From Euryodendron excelsum (taxonomy: Eukaryota; Streptophyta; Magnoliopsida; Ericales; Pentaphylacaceae), in the NCBI GenBank assembly GCA_033060915.1, contig CM065397.1:22416501-22480500 (forward strand): 64,000 nt of DNA, given 5' to 3'. Below, in pieces: positions 46,521-58,612 of this stretch (position 1 is the first letter of the stretch; each line of letters opens with the position of its first letter). The translations under genes were made by a program, and so were the position numbers. The notes under the pieces were generated by a model that was not told the DNA's origin, searched no databases, and saw only the letters and a list, made by a program, of their open reading frames with translations.

Positions 46521-47559
46521 TTCCGACACATCTTATCCTCACTTTTCAAGTCAAATACCTCCAGGACATTATTTTAAGTGTTCCTGCTCCTTTCTGGCCT
46601 TCCGGGTCATTCCCGGCTCCTCCAAATCATTTCCGGACTTTCCGGAGTCACTCCTAGTGAAGCCAGGCTAAAAGTTGCATGGTAGTCACTAGTACAGGTG
46701 CCCAAATCTAGTCAAAGATACGTGCCTGAGTTGAAAACCCTAGTTTCGATATACAGAGCTCGAGCACCTCCAAAACCCTAGTTTCCTTAGGTTCTCCAAA
46801 CCCTAGCCACCCTACACAAACCCTTGCCTCCTATACACTTATACACTCCCCCATACACTCATACACTAGCCTTCAACCCTCTTTCAAAGACTTGAAGAGC
46901 TGCCATCTAAAGCTTGAAAACAACTCTTGAAGATTGAAGACGAAGATCAAGACAAAGACTGAAAACCGAAGACAGCACGGCGCGCAAAATAAACATGACA
47001 TACGGTAGGCTTTCTATTTAAATTTCCGCACTTTCCCCCTCTCTCTTCTCTCTCCTAACCCACTTGGGTTTTCTCTATTTTAATCCCCCATCTCTTTCCC
47101 CCCCTTTCTTTGCATGCTTGAAACAAGGGGATTCCCAGTCCATGTGTAGGATTGGGCTATTGGAGAGTCACCGTATCGGGGGCTTTCTTCTAGTCTAACC
47201 AAAAATCACGTGGGTCTGGCCCCCTTGATTATGTGGTAAAGCCTTAGCCTTGTATGTTCACGACCCCAAATTGCATTGTGCATATCATAATCTTGCATCT
47301 TCTAAAATCCGTTTTCAAAGTTGTTTTTCAAAACGTTTTCAAATTTGTTTTCAAAATTGCATCAAAATCTCTTTTTCAAAAGCTTGTTTTCAAAATCACA
47401 ATTCTAGAGTGATTCTAGCCTTTCCATGGCTAGGGTTGCTTTAGGAAAGTGTTACATTAAAAGTGACCCTTTTGGTCTATATTTTCAAATCTTATTGTTT
47501 TTCAAAACCGCTTTCCTAAAGTGGTTCTAGCCCTCCTATGGTTAGAATTGCTTTAGGAA

Positions 47560-49200
47560 AGTGAGATGTTTTTACTCCTTCTAAAAACTCTCTTTTCAAA
47601 AAGTCTTTCTTCCTAAAAATCTCTTTTTCAACATACTTTCCTAAAACTCTCCTCTTCAAAATTGTTTTCAAAAACTCCCTTCCAAAATCTTTTTTTTAAA
47701 ACTCTCTTTTTCAACTCCTCTCCAAAATCTTTTCCTCAAAATTCACTTTCTAAAAACACTCCCTAAATTCACCTTCCTAGAAACTTTCTTTCCAAAAATC
47801 TTCCTTCTAGAAACTCCCCTCTAGGATTTTTCCTCCCAAAACCTTCGTTTCTAAAAACGCACTTTCCAAAAACTCTTTCCTTAGAGCCCACAATTAGAAA
47901 ACCCTAAATTTTCTTCCCAAAAACATGGTTTTCAAACTTTGCCCCAAACCTAAGTTTCCAAAACCTCTAGTTTTCACGTCCGAACTATACATGTTTCCAA
48001 AACCTCTTTTCTACGTCAAAACTGTAATTTTTCAAAACTAAGGTTTCTAGAATCTCCCTTTCCAAATCCTTGTCAAATCAAATTTTCCCTTTAAGAAACC
48101 AAATCCAATCTCCCCGTTTAGGAAACTAGATCTCGTCCTCCGTTTTTGGAAACAAAAATCAAATCTTTTCTTTTAGAAACCAAATCCAATCCCTTCCTAA
48201 TCTAAACCTTTCTTAATTCAATACCTTCCTAAACCATAAGTTTCCTAAACCTAAACTCTAAATCTTTCTTTAAATTTCAAAATCCAACTCTTTCCTAATT
48301 CAATTCCTTCCTAAACTTCCACTTTCCTAAACCTTAAGTTTCCAAAACTTGAACATAAAAATCTTTTCTAAATTTTAAAACTCAACTTTCAAATCTTTCC
48401 TAATTCAACCCTTTCCTAATTCTACCATCTTTTCAAATCTTAATTTTTCAAACCAAAGTTTTCAAACCCAAACCTTTCCTAATTTCAAGATTTTCTAAAA
48501 TTCAAAATCTTAAAACTTTCTAAATGTCAAATCTTTCTAAAATTCTAAGTTTTCTAAATTCAAAACTTTTTTAAGTTAAATCTTTCTAAACCTAAATCTT
48601 TCCAAATTCTAAAATTTCCAAAACTTCAAAATCTTTTCAAATCTAAAACTTTCCTAAACTCAAAACTTTCTTAATTTAAGACTTTCTTAAGTTGAAACTT
48701 TCTTAATTCAAACATTTCCTAAATTCGAAACTTTCCTATTTCAAAACCTTTCTTAAAACGAAACTTTCCAATTTTCAAAACTTTCCTATTTCAAAACATT
48801 CCAATTTTCAAAACTTTCCTAAGTTGAAACTTTCTTAAGTTCCGAACTTTCCAAATTCAAAGCTTTCCTAAGATGAAACTTTCCTAATTCAAAACTTTCC
48901 AAAAATGAAACTTTCCTAATTCGAAACTTTCTTAAATCAAACTTTTCCTAATTCGAACATCTCCTAAAATCTAACCTTTCCAAATCTTCCAAGCCAAGTC
49001 AAATATTTCCTAAGTCTCTTCTCTTTTCTAAGTCTGGGTTTTCTCAAACCTTCTCTTTTTCAAAACAAGTCCAAATCTATCCCTTCAAATCAAAGTCCGA
49101 TCGTCTTAATTTCAATTTCCAATCTCCTTTTCTAATCTCAAATCAAATCCAATTTCCAATTCAATCTCTCTCTTCAAATCGATCTCTTTTCAATCGGACT
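47560..49200 (+). repeat. Degenerate pyrimidine-rich repeat tract within long LTR copy C
   Basis: The tract is made of 'tttcctaatttcaaaac'-like units, the complement of the tracts in copies A and D. It has almost no G over long stretches. The frames at 49260-49554 and nearby are low-complexity artefacts. Confidence 0.8.
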
Positions 49201-50036
49201 CCGGTCCGAACTACGACTGACCTGATTCCTCCAAAGGGATACGTAGGCAACCTTCATAGGTGCGATCACAACACTTTTCAAACTTTCAATTCCACCCTCA
49301 TGGGTGCGGTTTTCAAAATATTTTCAAATCTCAAATTTCCATCTACTTTGAACTTTCTATTTTCAAATTTCTACTTTCAATTTTCAAACTTTTCAATTTC
49401 AATTCCATCTCTTCAAATCTATTTTCAAATCAAATCAATTTCTTTTCAAATCAATTTCTATTTTCCAATTCTCTTAACTTGCACTTGCATACCATGCATC
49501 ATGTTAGTTTCTATTCAAACATTGTTTTTCAAAATGGATAGGATTGAACTATAGTTAGTTAAAGACTCTCATAGGTGAATCTAGGGTAGATTGACATGTA
49601 GGTACGGAAAGGGCGGGGTAGGGTGATAGCTTACTGTGTCTTCCCTACACGTAACCAACCTCCGAACCTAGGATCACTGATTTCAAAGACCAAAAAGGAG
49701 TTGTTTTTCAAAAAGGGCTAAATGTTTTCCAAAGGTTGCCAAACAACCTGTTTTTCTTAAAAACCCTCTCTCGAGGAGATATTTTCAAAAATTGTTTTCC
49801 AAAACCCTAAGTGTAGTCTTCGGATTATTCTTAGTTTTTAGGTGACCTAACTCACCTTAATCAAGTTAGGTGGCGACTCCGAATCTTTTTCAAAAGCCCT
49901 TATTTCAAATCGATCTTCAATTCAAACCTAGTTGCACTCATTCTTTTAGGAGGGTGAGTTCTAACAAGAGAGTACAGTATTTTTCCCGCTTGTATGAGTA
50001 TTCCTCAAGTGCGAAAAATCTGGGCGCGACAAGACT

Positions 50037-51800
50037 GAGTTTCTGGTGGTTAATATGCCTTCCCCCTACAACACAATCATGGTTTGGACATGCTTGCACC
50101 TCATAAAGGCCATACCTTCGACCTATCAGCAGCTAATCCGTTTTCCAACTCTAGGCGGAGTAGTAGAGATAAAAGGGGATCAAGTAGTATCTAAATAGTG
50201 TTTCCTGACGGTATGCGCCACGAAGGAAAAGATGGGTAAGGTTCAGATGATGGAACTCTACGAGGACATGCCCACGATTAATGATGTCGGGCTGTCACCA
50301 GAAAATTAGGCCGTTGAGGACCGGGAGAAGGTTTATATAGATTGGCATAACGAGAAAAAGTACTACGTTCTTAGCACCTCGCTGCCCAAATCTAAGGAGA
50401 AATCATTGATTAATTTATTGACAGAGTACATTGAAATATTTGTTTAGACACCTTATAATATGTCGGGAATTGACCCAAATTTAACTTACCAAAGACTTAG
50501 CATGGACTCACAGTGTCGACTTGCAGTTCAGAAGGAGAGAAGGGCAGCTACTCAACATGTGGACGCTATTATCGAAGAAGTTGACAGGCTCCTTGAAGCA
50601 GGGGCAATAAGGAAAGTCTACTAGCCACGCTGGCTCTCGAACACAATGGTGGTAAAAAAGAACGGCAACTGGAGGGTTTGTGTTGACTTCACTAACTTGA
50701 ATAAAGCGTGCCCTAAGGACCCTTTTCCTTTTTCAAAGATCGACTAACTAGTGGATACAACAGCTGGATTTGAGAGGATGAGTTTCTTAGATGCCTATCA
50801 CGGGTACCACTAGATCTCGCTCCATGAAGAGGATCAAAACAAAAAATTATCTTCATCATCCTAAGGGGCATCTTCGGTTACAAAGTCATGCCTTCGGTTT
50901 GAAGAACGCAGGCGTCACCTATCAGAGGTTGGTCACCACAATGTTTAAGCAATACATCGACACCACTATTGAAGTGTACATTAATGACATGGTGGTCAAA
51001 AGCAAGGTCGGCATACTGCACTTGGGTGATCTAAAGGAAGTGTTCAACATCATTAAAAACTATAAAATGAGGCTGAATGCCTCTAAATGTGTGCTTGGGG
51101 TAAGCTCTGGTAAGTTTCTTGGTTCTTTTAGTTACACATCGGGGGATCGAAGCTGATCCGCATTAAATAAGCACAATTCAAAATATCCAGGCCCCGAGGA
51201 ACATCAAAAAAGTCTGAAAGTTGACTGGAATGGCAACGGCTCTCAACTGGTTCATCAGTCGTTTTCAGATAAGTGCCGGCCATTCTTCCAACTTTTGAAA
51301 AAATGGAAGTAGTTCAACTGGAGTCCTGATTATGAGCAGGCCCTCACCGACCTGAAAAAATATATGGCTCAGCCACCATTACTTTCTACGCCGCTCAAAC
51401 ATAAAGAGCTGTATCTCTATCTAGCAGTATCAAACCACACAACAAATGTCACCCTACTTCACCAATAAGACAGGCAACAGAAGTCAGTCTACTACATCAG
51501 TAAAACTCTTCTAGGAGCAGAGAGCAAGTACCTTTCACTGGAGAAACTGGCCCTAGCGCTAGTAATGGCATCACGTAAGTTGGTGCACTACTTCAAGGAC
51601 TATACTATTAACGTCCTCACGGGCCATCAGCTTAAGCCACTCCTTAGGAGAGTAGATTTCTCAGGAAGACTAGCAAAATGGGTGGAAGAGCTAGGAGAAT
51701 TCGATATCAAATCCCTACCCAGGTCGGCAGTGAAAGGTTAGGTACTAACTTATTTTATTGCTAAATTTTCTATTGAACTGTCCCAGGAAGCCATTCAGAC
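50037..51800 (+). pseudogene. Tat protease end, reverse transcriptase and RNase H, broken
   Basis: The protease end (50037-50300) leads to RT: VQKERRAATQHVDAIIEEVD, LEAGAIRKVY, then KNGNWRVCVDFTNLNKACPK (about 50655) and PFPFSKID. The catalytic box at 50977-50988 reads YIND where active enzymes have YxDD, a G-to-A change that would abolish catalysis. The frame continues with MVVKSKVG and SKCVLGVSSGKFLG. The connection and Ty3-type RNase H region (about 51270-51760) is scrambled across frames. Confidence 0.85.
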
Positions 51801-51859
51801 ACCTGATGCCGATCAAATAAATTACAAACCCCCTTAGAATTATGGGACATTGCTAATCA

Positions 51860-52315
51860 TTAGAAGCTCTTTGTCGACAGAGCATCTAACAACATGGGGG
51901 CAGTATCGGGCATAGTCCTAATCATGCCAGATGGTATGGCATTGGAGCAAGCTATAAAGTTGGAGTTTACTACATCGAATAACAAGTCAAAATATGAGGC
52001 TTTGCTCGACGGCTTGTGCTGAGCTCTAGAGCTCAAGATTGCCTAGATAGTCATCTATTCAGATTCCTAGTTGGTGGTTAACCAAATCATGGGTGAGTAT
52101 GCAGCAAAAAATGATAGGATGGCGCAGTACCTGACAAAAGCAAGAGTGCTGCTCGAAAAATTCAGTAAATACAAGTTGTATCATATTAGTCACGACAGCA
52201 ACGCTCATGCTGATGTCTTGGCAACACTGGCAGCAACCCTAAAGTCGGGATCAATGAGAACAATTCACATAGAGAGACTACCTAGCCCAAGCATATTTCG
52301 AGAAGAAGTGTAAGC
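51860..52315 (+). pseudogene. Tat second (archaeal-type) RNase H, broken
   Basis: It reads LFVDRASNNMGAVSGIVL, then LEFTTSNNKSKYEALLDGL, VIYSDS, LVVNQIMGEY and YHISHDSNAHADVLATLA. These are the four acidic landmarks (D, E, D, D) of the plant-type RNase H fold found as an extra domain between RT and integrase in Tat elements. A few stops (for example at 52019-52066) interrupt it. It helps place this element in the Tat clade. Confidence 0.82.
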
Positions 52316-52339
52316 TTTGGCTATTGAGCAAGTAAGGCC

Positions 52340-53547
52340 ATCCTAGATAGACCCGATCATCTCCTATCTCGATAAGGATGAGCTGTCGGAAGATAAGAAT
52401 GAGGCCAGAAGAATCAAGCACAAGTCATTCAAGTACTGGCTATCACCCGACAAGGAACTATATAGAAGATCATTCACTGGCCCCTATCTGCATTGTGTCA
52501 ATCCCGACAAAGTGCAGGGCATCCTATTTGAAATTCATGAAGGTATCTATAGGAGTCACGTTAGTGGAAGATCTCTCACACACTTAGCTATTTCTCAGGG
52601 CTATTGGTGGCCCTATGAATGCAGAAAGACACCGCCTAGTATGTTCTAAAATGTGAAAAGTGCCAGAAATTTTCACCGATAATTCACTAACCCGCTGAGG
52701 AGCTCACAACTATTACCAGCCCATGGCCTTTTGCACAGGGAATAAGAGATTCCTCATAGTGGCAACTGATTACTTCACCAAGTGGGTGGAAGCAGAGCCC
52801 TTATCGATTATCAGAGAAGTTAACACTAAGAGGTTTGCATGGAGGAGCATCATTACAAGATTCTGGATACACCGTGCATTGGTTTTAGACAACGATACCC
52901 AGTTTGACGGCAACATGTTTAGAGAATTTTACAATGGGCTTGGGATCAGAAATTACTATTCAACGCCGGCCTATCAGTAGTGCAACGGGCAAGCCGAGAT
53001 ATCCAACAAGACCATGTTAAATGGAGTAAAAAATTGACTGGAAAAAACTAAGGGAAGATGGGTAGAAGAGCTACCCAGTGTCTTATAGTCTTACAAAACC
53101 ACTCTAAGGAGATCTACCAAAGAAACCCCATTCTCAATGGCATATGGGGTGGAGGCAGTAATACCGTTGGAAGTCAGACTTCTAACCATTAGATTAGTAG
53201 CATTTGAGACCGGCCTCAACAACCAGACTTTGGTGAAGGACCTCGACCTTATTGAAGAAAAGAGAGAGGCTGCCCTACTCAAACTTACTGGATATCATCA
53301 GCAACTTAGCCGAACCTACAACAAACGAGTCCAGCCAAGAGCTTTTGCTCTCGGTGACTTAGTGCTAAGGAATGTATTTAGGGCAACTAAGAATCCAGTA
53401 GAGGGGAAGCTCAACCCAAACTGGGAAGGTCCTTACAGAGTTACGTCCCAAGTCGGCAAGGAGGCATACCGAATGGAAACTGTTGAAGAAATGCTACAAC
53501 TACCCCGACCTTCGAATGCTAACAATCTCAAAACATTCTATCAGTAA
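52340..53547 (+). pseudogene. Tat integrase, broken
   Basis: The zinc-binding region has HEGIYRSHVSGRSL and GYWWPYECRKT and a Cys pair further on. The catalytic core has FLIVATDYFTKWVEAEP (first Asp), LDNDTQFDGNMFREFY (second Asp) and NGQAEISNKTML (Glu). The end has NPNWEGPYRVT, the GPY/F module of Gypsy integrases, and closes at a TAA (53545-53547). Frames break at several TAG and TGA codons. The last 136 codons (53137-53547) are open. Confidence 0.88.
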
Positions 53548-53717
53548 GGGTGTTTCCTAAATGATGTGATGATCTACGATAATCGATGATAATACATTGT
53601 TTTTTCCTCAAAAGTTACAAATGATTAAGCAAAACTACAAACAAGCATAAAAAGGGGATAACTATAAATTAAAAAAACCAAGTGCAAAAACTTGGTCCTA
53701 TCCAACTTGTTGGCAGC
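53548..53717 (+). other. Post-integrase spacer and first 65-bp repeat unit (partial)
   Basis: No gene. From about 53681 the sequence 'ccaagtgcaaaaacttggtcctatccaacttgttggcag' is a partial unit of the repeat that continues at 58168, split by the long LTR. Confidence 0.7.
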
Positions 53718-56500
53718 CGCCGCACCCCGATTTTTTGCACCCAAGGAAAATACGCACAAGTGGAAAAAACATGGTGCTCTCCCATTAGAACTCATCCTCC
53801 TAGAAGGACGAGTGCAACTAGGTTTGAATTGAAAATTGATTTGAATAAGGGCTTTTAAAAAAAGGTTTGGAGTTGCCACCTAACTTGATTAAGCTGAGTT
53901 AGGTTACTTAAAACTAAACGCAATCCGAAGATGACACTTAGGTTTTTGAAAAGGTTTTGAAAACTTCCTTAAGAGAGGGTTTTTAAGAAAATAGGTTGTT
54001 TGACAACCTTTGAAAATTTTTAAGCCCTTTTTGAAAGTAACTCCATTTCGGTCTTTGAAAACAGTGATCTAAGTTCAGAGGTTGGTTACGTATAGGGAAG
54101 ATACACTAAGCTATCACCTTACCCCGCCCTTGCGGTACCTACATGTCTATTCACCTTAAGTTTACTCATTCAGAATCTTTGATTAATAAATATCTAATAC
54201 TATCCACTTTAGAAAAGAACTATATGATGCATGATATGTGAGTGCAAGAAAAGAATTAATTTTTGAAAACATATTTGAAAAGACTTATTTTTAAAGAAGA
54301 TTTTAGAAATTGAAATTGGATATTTGAAAGTAGATTTTAGAATTAGAAACTTGAAATAGATTATGAAATTGAAAATTTGAAAAAGATTGTGACCGCACCC
54401 ATGAGGGTTGCCTACGTATACCTTTTTGGGAATCAAGTCAGTCATAGTTCGGACAAGAGTCCGATTGAAAATAAACACTTTGAGGTTTGAAAAGTTTGAT
54501 TGGAAAAAGAGTTTGATTTGAAAAAGGATTTGATTTGAACTCGGAATAGAAGGTTTGAAGTTGATATTTGAATTGAAATTAAACTTAGACTTGAAAAAGG
54601 GTTTGAACTTGGAAAGAAAAGTTAGACTTGATTTAAAAAGATAGAGTTCAGTTTTGAAAACATTTTGAAGTTTGAAATTGGAAAACCATCTTGGTTTAGA
54701 AAAGAGTTGAAGTTTCCTAACTTAGGATTAGGGTTGAACTAGGGTTTAGGCCTCACAGGGTTTAGGTGACCTAAGTTTGGAACACATAGTTGAAAAGGAT
54801 TCAATTTAGATTTAAAAGTTTGATTTTAGAAATTTGGATTTAGGAAAGGTTCGAATTAGGAAACTTGGATTTTTGAAAAGAGATTTGATTTAATTTGAAA
54901 ATACTTGCCTTGGAATGATTTTAAAAGTTAGGGTTTAGGAAAGGCTAGATTTTAGAAATCTTTGAACTAGGAAAGTTTTGAAATAGGAAAGTTCCGTTTT
55001 AGGAAAGTATCAAATTAAAAAAGTTTCATTTTAGGAAAATTTTAAATTTGGAAAGAGTTGGTTTTTGGAAAGTTTGGAATTAGGAAATGTTTGAATTAAG
55101 AAAGATTTGGTTCCTATTTTCTAAAGTAGAAGGTTTAATTTTATTTCAAAAAATAGATGATTTGATTTGGTTTCTAAAATTTAAGGATTTGATCTAGTTT
55201 CCTAAATGGAGGGTCGGATTTGACATGGAATTGGAAAGGTTGAATTTTAAAAATCTAGGATTTGGAAAGCTATGATTTTGGGTGTAGAAAAAGAGATTTT
55301 AGAAATCTAGGATTTAATGTAGAAATAGTTTATGGAAACCTATGATCTGAAGCAAAAGGGGAAGAGAATTAGGGTTTCTTAACCATGAAATCTAGGGCTT
55401 GACTTAAACTCCAAGAAAAAGAGATTTTGGAAAGTAGATCTTTTGAAAGAGTTTTTAGAAAGAAATTTTTGAAGAGAATTTTTAGAATGTGGAATTTTGA
55501 AAAAAGCTTTTACAAAGTATTTTGAAAAGCAATTTTGGAAGGGGTTTGAATATGGACTTTTGAAAATCTTTTGAATGTCTCACTTTCCTAAAACGATTCT
55601 CACTATGAAGAGATTATAACCATTATACGTTAGTGGTTTTGAAAACAGCATGGATTGGAAATATGGACCAATTTGATCACGTTGAATATCACACTTTCCT
55701 AAAATAACCTAACCATAGAAGGGTTAGAATCATCTTAAGATTGAGGTTTTGGCGAAAAACAAGTTTGGGTTTACACCCAAAATATGGACCTTGATGGTCA
55801 CAATGAATATAATACTTTCCTAAAGCAACCCTAATCATGAATTGGCTAGAGTCACTTTAGGAGCGTGATTTTGAAAACAAAATTTTGAATACAAGTTTGA
55901 AAGATGATTTTGATGCAAATTTTGAAAACAACTTTTTTAAAACAATCTTGGGTGGATTAATGAATATGATATGCACAATGCAAGTAGGGTCGTGAACATA
56001 CAAGGTTGGCTTCACCATATAATCAAGGGGGCCAAATCCACATGGTCTAAAGTCGAATTACACGGTGACTTTCTACCATCCTTTCTACACATGAATCGGG
56101 AAATCCTTATTTCAAGCATGCAAGAAAGAGGGGAAGAAGATAGAGGATTAAAATAGAAGAAAACCCAAGTGGGTTAGGAGGACGAAAAGAGGGGGGAAGT
56201 ACATAAACATAAAGAGAGAGCCTACCTTGTATTTTTCTTGTTTTCTTGCTTTGTTTTGCTTTGCTTTGCTAGATCCTTGAGAGCTTCCAATTTGCAGCAC
56301 TTTGAGTCTTTAATGGAGGCTTTGGAGGCTTGTATATGAGTGTATGGAATGTGTATAAGTGTTACGGTTAAGTGTATAGTGGCTAGGGTTTGAAGAGACT
56401 AGAGAGAGTAGGGTTTTGGAGAGACTTCGAGCTCTGTAATTCGAAAAGTAGAGTTTCTGGACTGAGTTTGTGGACCCTTTTCATGTAGGGGGAGGCTTTG

Positions 56501-56508
56501 TATTTATA
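56501..56508 (-). promoter_or_regulatory. TATA box of long LTR copy D
   Basis: TATAAATA on the minus strand, with the same neighbouring GTCTATAAATACAAAGCC as copy A. Confidence 0.65.
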
Positions 56509-56869
56509 GACACAAGACTGGCCTGACGCCTGTTGCAGTGACGCTAGGGTAAATTTCTTCTAACACCACTAGAAGTGGCGCTAAGATAATTTTTGGCTTG
56601 TAGTGGAGTCAGGCACTTAGGAAAGTTTTAAGGTCGGCAAGCAATGTATATTTCAACCCTTGATACGCAAGGTAAAAGATTTGGACGTTTGTATTAATGA
56701 CTACCATGCAATTTTTTGCTTGGCTTCACTAGGAGTGACTCTGTAAAGTCCGAGAATGCTTCGGAAGGCCAGGAATGGTCCGGAAGGCCAAAAATGGATA
56801 GAAACCCTTAAAATAGTGTCCCAAAGGGAACGAACCTGAAAAACAAGGTCGGAATGGTCGACCGAGCTA

Positions 56870-57210
56870 TTAGAGGCAAAACGGTCAACTAGACCAAAAA
56901 ACCACCGGAATGGACTCGGAATGACTCATGAGAGGACTTGAAGGTTGGAAACAATATCTAAAGTGTCCCAAGGGATTTCCATTTTGATACCCAGAGCCGA
57001 TGTGATTGAAAAAGGCGACCAACCCACCAAGGGCAAAATGGTCATTTTGCACTGAGTTCGCGGGAATAGATTCGGAATGATCCAAAAAGGTATTGGAAGG
57101 TCAGGAATGCTATTAGAAGTATTCTCGAGAGGTTACCAGTTTGATACCTAGAGCCAGTGTGGTTTTTGGAGATGTTTGGATGTCTAAGGGCAAAATGGTT
57201 ATTTTGACCG
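56870..57210 (-). repeat. 157-bp tandem modules in the long LTR (copy D)
   Basis: Motif starts at 56874, 57031 and 57188, exactly 157 bases apart. Confidence 0.85.
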
Positions 57211-58167
57211 GATAATCTCGAAATTGGTCCGGAACTGACAAGAAGGCATTTGAATATGACGGATCATCTTTGGGATGATCTTAGAAAGGGGCACTTATCA
57301 CTCTAAGGACTTAGTTATTTTCTCGAGAAGCGTGTTAGAGAAGGCCCAAGAGATAGTTTGGTCATTGTTTACCAGGGTGGACTAGTAGGCACTAGTGTTG
57401 ACTTAGGTTTTGAGTATTTTCATTACTCTGACAGTCTGTGATGAGTTGGTTTCCAAAGGTATCTTGCCCTTTGGTAAACGTGTCACGACCAAAAGGCGAA
57501 TTCGGTCCCGTGACATAGGGGTTTGTTGGCAATTCCCAATGTCGACCTGTTTACGAGTGTTTTTGCAACTCTGACAGTTGCGATATTTGTGAGTGTTTCT
57601 ACCACTCTAACGGTGCGCGTTCATTTTGGAGACTATCTGATCTCAAGAAGCTGCTATGTGGACTTATCGTCTAAGGATTAGCTTTCTCGAAAGATGTGCC
57701 GAATAACGGACATTCTTCATTGGCAGGCTAGTAGGCGCCAAAGGTGGACTGTTTTTCCATCTCGGGGACTTCAGTTCCATCCCGATCGATGGGTTTGAAG
57801 GGACTTACCGTTCTTAAGAGTTTTCTCAGAAAACATGCCGGACTGAATGGCTTTACAGCCTGAGGGATCAACTTTCTCGAAAGGCGTGCCAAATTTAATT
57901 TAAATTAGAATTGGATTGAAATTGAATTTGAAATTAAGCTGGGGACTTACCGCTTCTAGGAAGACGTGCCAACTGGAATTGGACTGAGCAATATCACAAT
58001 GGCATTTTGGTCATGTTACCTTTATTGGGCCTAATGGGCCCGCGAAGCGATTGATTGACTAGATTGAGTCTAGAAAATTGATTTAGACTTGAATGTGTCT
58101 GTTTCGGTTTAAATATGAGTTCGGTTGGACCGGAGATTGCTGAGCGGGCAAAAATAGGGTGCTTGTA

Positions 58168-58448
58168 GCAGATCGGCCAATGAAGGCCATAAAAAAAACC
58201 AAGTATAAAAACTTGGTCTTGTCCAACTTGTTGGCAGGTCGGCCAATAAAGGCCATAAAAAAAAACCAAGTGTAAAAACTTGGTCCTATACAACTTGTTG
58301 GCAAGTCGGCCAATGAAGGCCATAAAAAACAAGTGTGAAAACTTAGTCCTATCCAACTTGCTGATAGGTCGGCCAATGAAGACCATAAAAAACTAAGTAT
58401 AAAAACTTGGTCTTGTCCAAAAAATTGGATGGGTCGGCCAATGAAGGG
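58168..58448 (+). repeat. 65-bp tandem repeat in the 3' region of the Tat element
   Basis: 'tcggccaatgaaggccataaa' starts at 58173, 58239, 58306, 58369 and 58434 (spacings 66, 67, 63 and 65). Each unit holds a hairpin-forming ACCAAGT-ATAAAA-ACTTGGT. Tat-clade elements commonly carry such repeats between integrase and the 3' LTR. Two long minus-strand frames here are by-products. Confidence 0.92.
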
Positions 58449-58612
58449 AAGACAGAGCAAGAATTCAAAGGCAAAATTGTGTGGTTTTATTAAGAAACAT
58501 CCATAAAAGAGTCAACTTAAATAACAAAATCCATATTCATTCAAAATAGTAAAATTCATTACTAGTTTTTGCCAAAAGGTACAACTACTTTAATTGAAAA
58601 CTAAAGCAAAAG

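Larger units (their letters stand above)
45327..50031 (+). mobile_element. Long solo LTR (copy C), 4705 bp
   Basis: Flanked by AGACT (45322-45326 and 50032-50036). It starts TGTAAGCACTCC and ends GGGCGCGACA, with the plus strand as sense, opposite to copies A and D. It breaks the protease gene of the Tat element. The segment that holds the TATA box in copies A and D is missing around 46690-46740. An 81-bp tandem repeat near its 5' end is expanded only here. Confidence 0.92.
53718..58167 (-). mobile_element. Long solo LTR (copy D), 4450 bp
   Basis: Flanked by GCAGC (53713-53717) and GCAGA (58168-58172), a target duplication with one change inside a known repeat unit. It is on the minus strand, as is copy A. 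TATAAATA is at 56501-56508. The 157-bp modules start at 56874, 57031 and 57188. It has the same purine-rich tract (about 54480-55560). Its terminal bases are mutated (CGCC for TGTC, TGTA for TACA). Confidence 0.85.

Noticed and set aside
49260..49554. Two overlapping plus-strand frames rich in Phe, Ser and Asn
   Set aside because: Low-complexity translation of the pyrimidine-rich LTR tract; the same applies to 25201-25714 on the minus strand.
58168..58448. CRISPR-like array of repeats and spacers
   Set aside because: The whole 65-bp unit repeats without unique spacers, and the setting is a plant retrotransposon.
58083..58460. Two minus-strand frames of 125-130 codons with repeated 'FIGRP' motifs
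   Set aside because: They are read from the 65-bp tandem array in the Tat element and are by-products of repetition.
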